From NCBI GenBank assembly GCA_035318625.1, contig DATHEL010000002.1, positions 186,001 through 250,000 on the forward strand: DNA of 64,000 bases. Direction: 5' to 3'. This document shows, piece by piece, positions 62,438 to 64,000 of this stretch (within the stretch, counting starts at the first letter, position 1; the number at the start of each line of letters is the position of its first letter). Source of the DNA: ELB16-189 sp035318625 (lineage in GTDB: Bacteria; Bacteroidota; Bacteroidia; Cytophagales; Cyclobacteriaceae). The position numbers were made by a program, and so were the translations under genes. Below the pieces are notes generated by a model. It was not told the origin of the DNA. It did no database searches and saw only the letters and a list, made by a program, of their open reading frames with translations.

Positions 62438-63688
62438 ATGAGTCTACGGGTTCTTTTCTTATTTATCGCATTACTGGTAGCCGCTCGCGCTTCCAGCCAG
62501 ACAACACCGAAACCCGGTGTGATCGACGCCTCTTCTTTCGACTTCAAAAAAGGCCGCCTGAATCTTACCGGAACGTGGTTGTGGTACGACGGCCGACTTA
62601 TTCAACCAGGTCCTACAGAAAATTTTGATTTATTGCCCGTAGAGTTCCCCGGTGTCTGGAACGAGCGACGTGTCAGTGAAAGCGGTCAGGGCGTAGCAAC
62701 ATATTTTCTCACCGTTATTCTTCCACCCCGATCCGAAGACGTCGCCGTCGACCTGCCAGATATCTACAGCAGCTATATACTTTTCGCAAATGGTGTTGAA
62801 GCGGCCCGAAACGGTACGCCCGGTACTTCAAGGCAAACTACGCTGCCTCAATGGAGGCCACAGATCGCCACTATTACAACTCCAGGCGACACGTTACAGC
62901 TTACTTTACAGATAGCGAACTTCAATCATAACAAAGGCGGCTGTAAAGAACCCATCCTGCTGGGTTTATCGTCGGCGTTTGCACAAAAAGACCTCATCTC
63001 AAAAACAGGCAAGCTCACCGGTATCGGAATGCTCGTCGTGCTGGCGATCATCTTCCTCGCGATCTTCTTCAGAAATGGGAGAAAGAGAGTGGTGATATAC
63101 TTTTCGTTGCTATGTCTTACCTGGGCAATACGTTCTTTGTTCAGTAACGACTACCTGTTCATCAATTTCTTCCCCGACTTCAGCTGGAACGCTATGATCC
63201 GGATCGAGTACATCACATTGTATCTCACGATGATCTGGGCGATACTGTTTTTATACAGGCTCTTCAAGCACGAAGGAAACCAGGTTGTCAAATACCTGCT
63301 TGTTACATTCAACGCCGGGTTCGTTGTTTACACCATGCTCACCGAGCCGGTCGAGTTCACGAGACTGCTCCCGCTGTACCTGGCAACCGCCGGCGTCTTG
63401 CTGGTGTACGGAGCCGGGGTGGTGCTCGTAGCGCTGGTCAACGAACGACGCGGCGCCACGTGGCTCACCATGTCGGTTCTTCTGGGTCTTGGCATCTTCA
63501 GCTACGACCTCTTCGCTTACGAAGGATGGTTCTCGTACAACGCACTGCTGTTCAGCGCCGGGTACCTTATAATTTTCTTACTGACCGGCGGAGCATTACT
63601 GTTGCACCTCGAGATCATCCGGAGCGCAAGAACAACAACAGCCATTCTTACCTACAAGGATCTTTACGGAGAAAGTGAAAAAAGTTAA
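62438..63688 (+). CDS. 7TM-DISM-type membrane sensor without an output domain
   Basis: A 416-aa protein from ATG 62438, chosen because a signal peptide follows at once (SLRVLFLFIALLVAARASS); the frame extends 26 codons upstream into the previous gene. The periplasmic jelly-roll domain covers about 25-190 (FDFKKGRLNLTGTWLWYDGRL, DLPDIYSSYILFANGVEAARNG). Seven helices follow (about 200-400). The family normally ends in a kinase, GGDEF or LytTR domain. Here only a short tail remains (RTTTAILTYKDLYGESEKS). It begins 13 nt after the radical SAM gene and is probably cotranscribed. Confidence 0.82.
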   Translation: MSLRVLFLFIALLVAARASSQTTPKPGVIDASSFDFKKGRLNLTGTWLWYDGRLIQPGPTENFDLLPVEFPGVWNERRVSESGQGVATYFLTVILPPRSEDVAVDLPDIYSSYILFANGVEAARNGTPGTSRQTTLPQWRPQIATITTPGDTLQLTLQIANFNHNKGGCKEPILLGLSSAFAQKDLISKTGKLTGIGMLVVLAIIFLAIFFRNGRKRVVIYFSLLCLTWAIRSLFSNDYLFINFFPDFSWNAMIRIEYITLYLTMIWAILFLYRLFKHEGNQVVKYLLVTFNAGFVVYTMLTEPVEFTRLLPLYLATAGVLLVYGAGVVLVALVNERRGATWLTMSVLLGLGIFSYDLFAYEGWFSYNALLFSAGYLIIFLLTGGALLLHLEIIRSARTTTAILTYKDLYGESEKS

Positions 63689-63693
63689 TAGTC

Positions 63694-63789
63694 AAAAGTT
63701 AAAAACTAAGAGTTGGTCGCAAACCAATCGATAACTCCTGATTTTTTCGAAACCTACTCCAAACTTTTAGTTATTAGTTTTTAACTTTT
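63694..63789. repeat. AAAGTTAA word repeat with inverted partner, overlapping the fabF stop
   Basis: AAAAGTTAAAAACTAA at 63694-63709 is matched exactly by TTAGTTTTTAACTTTT at 63774-63789, with a 64-nt loop. The right arm includes the stop codon and last codons of fabF. It sits between convergent genes and may terminate both. Confidence 0.85.
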
Positions 63790-64000
63790 AGTTTAGTTAC
63801 GACCAGCGTTGCATTATGCCCCCCGAAACCGAAGGTGTTGCTCATCGCCACGTTCACAATTTTCTTCACCGGTTTTCCTAACGTGATATTCAAACCCTCC
63901 GGAACAACCGGATCTATCGTCGTCGTGTTGATGGTTGCCGGGATAATGTCATTCTTCACAGCCAGGATACAGATCATCGCTTCGATAGCGCCGGCGCCAC
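63774..64000 (-). CDS. fabF: Beta-ketoacyl-ACP synthase II, C-terminal end only (N-terminus beyond window)
   Basis: The open frame enters from the right edge and ends at TAA 63776-63774, giving 75 residues. GAGAIEAMICILAVKNDIIPATIN and NVAMSNTFGFGGHNATLVV (split here by the family's variable loop) match the C-terminus of FabF-type condensing enzymes of fatty-acid elongation. In this group the catalytic His of the GxGG-H area lies just upstream, outside the window. The last six residues (KLKVKN) are encoded by the inverted repeat at 63774-63789 and replace the usual short end. Confidence 0.9.
   Translation of the reverse strand, partial: GAGAIEAMICILAVKNDIIPATINTTTIDPVVPEGLNITLGKPVKKIVNVAMSNTFGFGGHNATLVVTKLKVKN

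Overview
The window is chromosomal DNA of a Bacteroidota bacterium, most likely a free-living Cytophagales-type member. The evidence is a SusC/SusD pair, a one-protein hybrid two-component regulator, a xylanase with a type IX secretion (T9SS) C-terminal domain, DUF6443/RHS proteins, SprB-type repeats, large two-core ABC permeases, a SiaB-type kinase and a GIN-domain protein. The species cannot be named from sequence alone. I saw no rRNA, tRNA, CRISPR array, transposase or phage gene.

Layout. 1-10.6 kb is a small polysaccharide-utilisation locus: SusD (cut by the left edge), SusC, a divergent GH10 xylanase and a SusR-like hybrid regulator, plus a tiny membrane protein. 10.8-18.6 kb holds an SMP-30 lactonase-like lipoprotein, a small membrane protein, a serine hydrolase, a ferredoxin-type reductase, a DUF5916 outer-membrane protein and purB. 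18.6-25.3 kb holds a large ABC permease and a MacA/permease/TolC efflux operon. 25.6-28.3 kb is an ECF sigma/anti-sigma operon with an unknown secreted protein. 28.4-36.2 kb is mostly housekeeping: methyltransferase, mdh, polyprenyl synthase, MscS, CorA, a CBS-domain protein and a K+/H+ antiporter.

36.3-52.9 kb is the most unusual part: one minus-strand run of three large exported RHS-type proteins (1862, 275 and 3209 aa) followed by two small genes. The last four genes are joined by a 1-nt gap, a TAATG overlap and an ATGA overlap. The 3209-aa protein carries eight copies of a ~150-aa lectin-like domain alternating with seven SprB-like repeats, a ninth copy inside the RHS barrel, and a C-terminal variable region after the RHS core. 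I read it as a three-piece secreted RHS device with a candidate toxin tip and candidate immunity protein.

53-64 kb holds a SiaB-like kinase, a coiled-coil lipoprotein, NDH-2, Kup, another large ABC permease, a GIN-domain protein, an SPL-type radical SAM protein, a 7TM sensor without output domain, and the C-terminal end of fabF at the right edge.

Two repeat systems run through the window. One is short 'word' repeats (7-8 nt units, a different word at most sites, often with an inverted partner) at gene junctions, once forming part of a signal peptide. The other is a ~66-nt palindromic REP-like element (13.6 and 33.2 kb).
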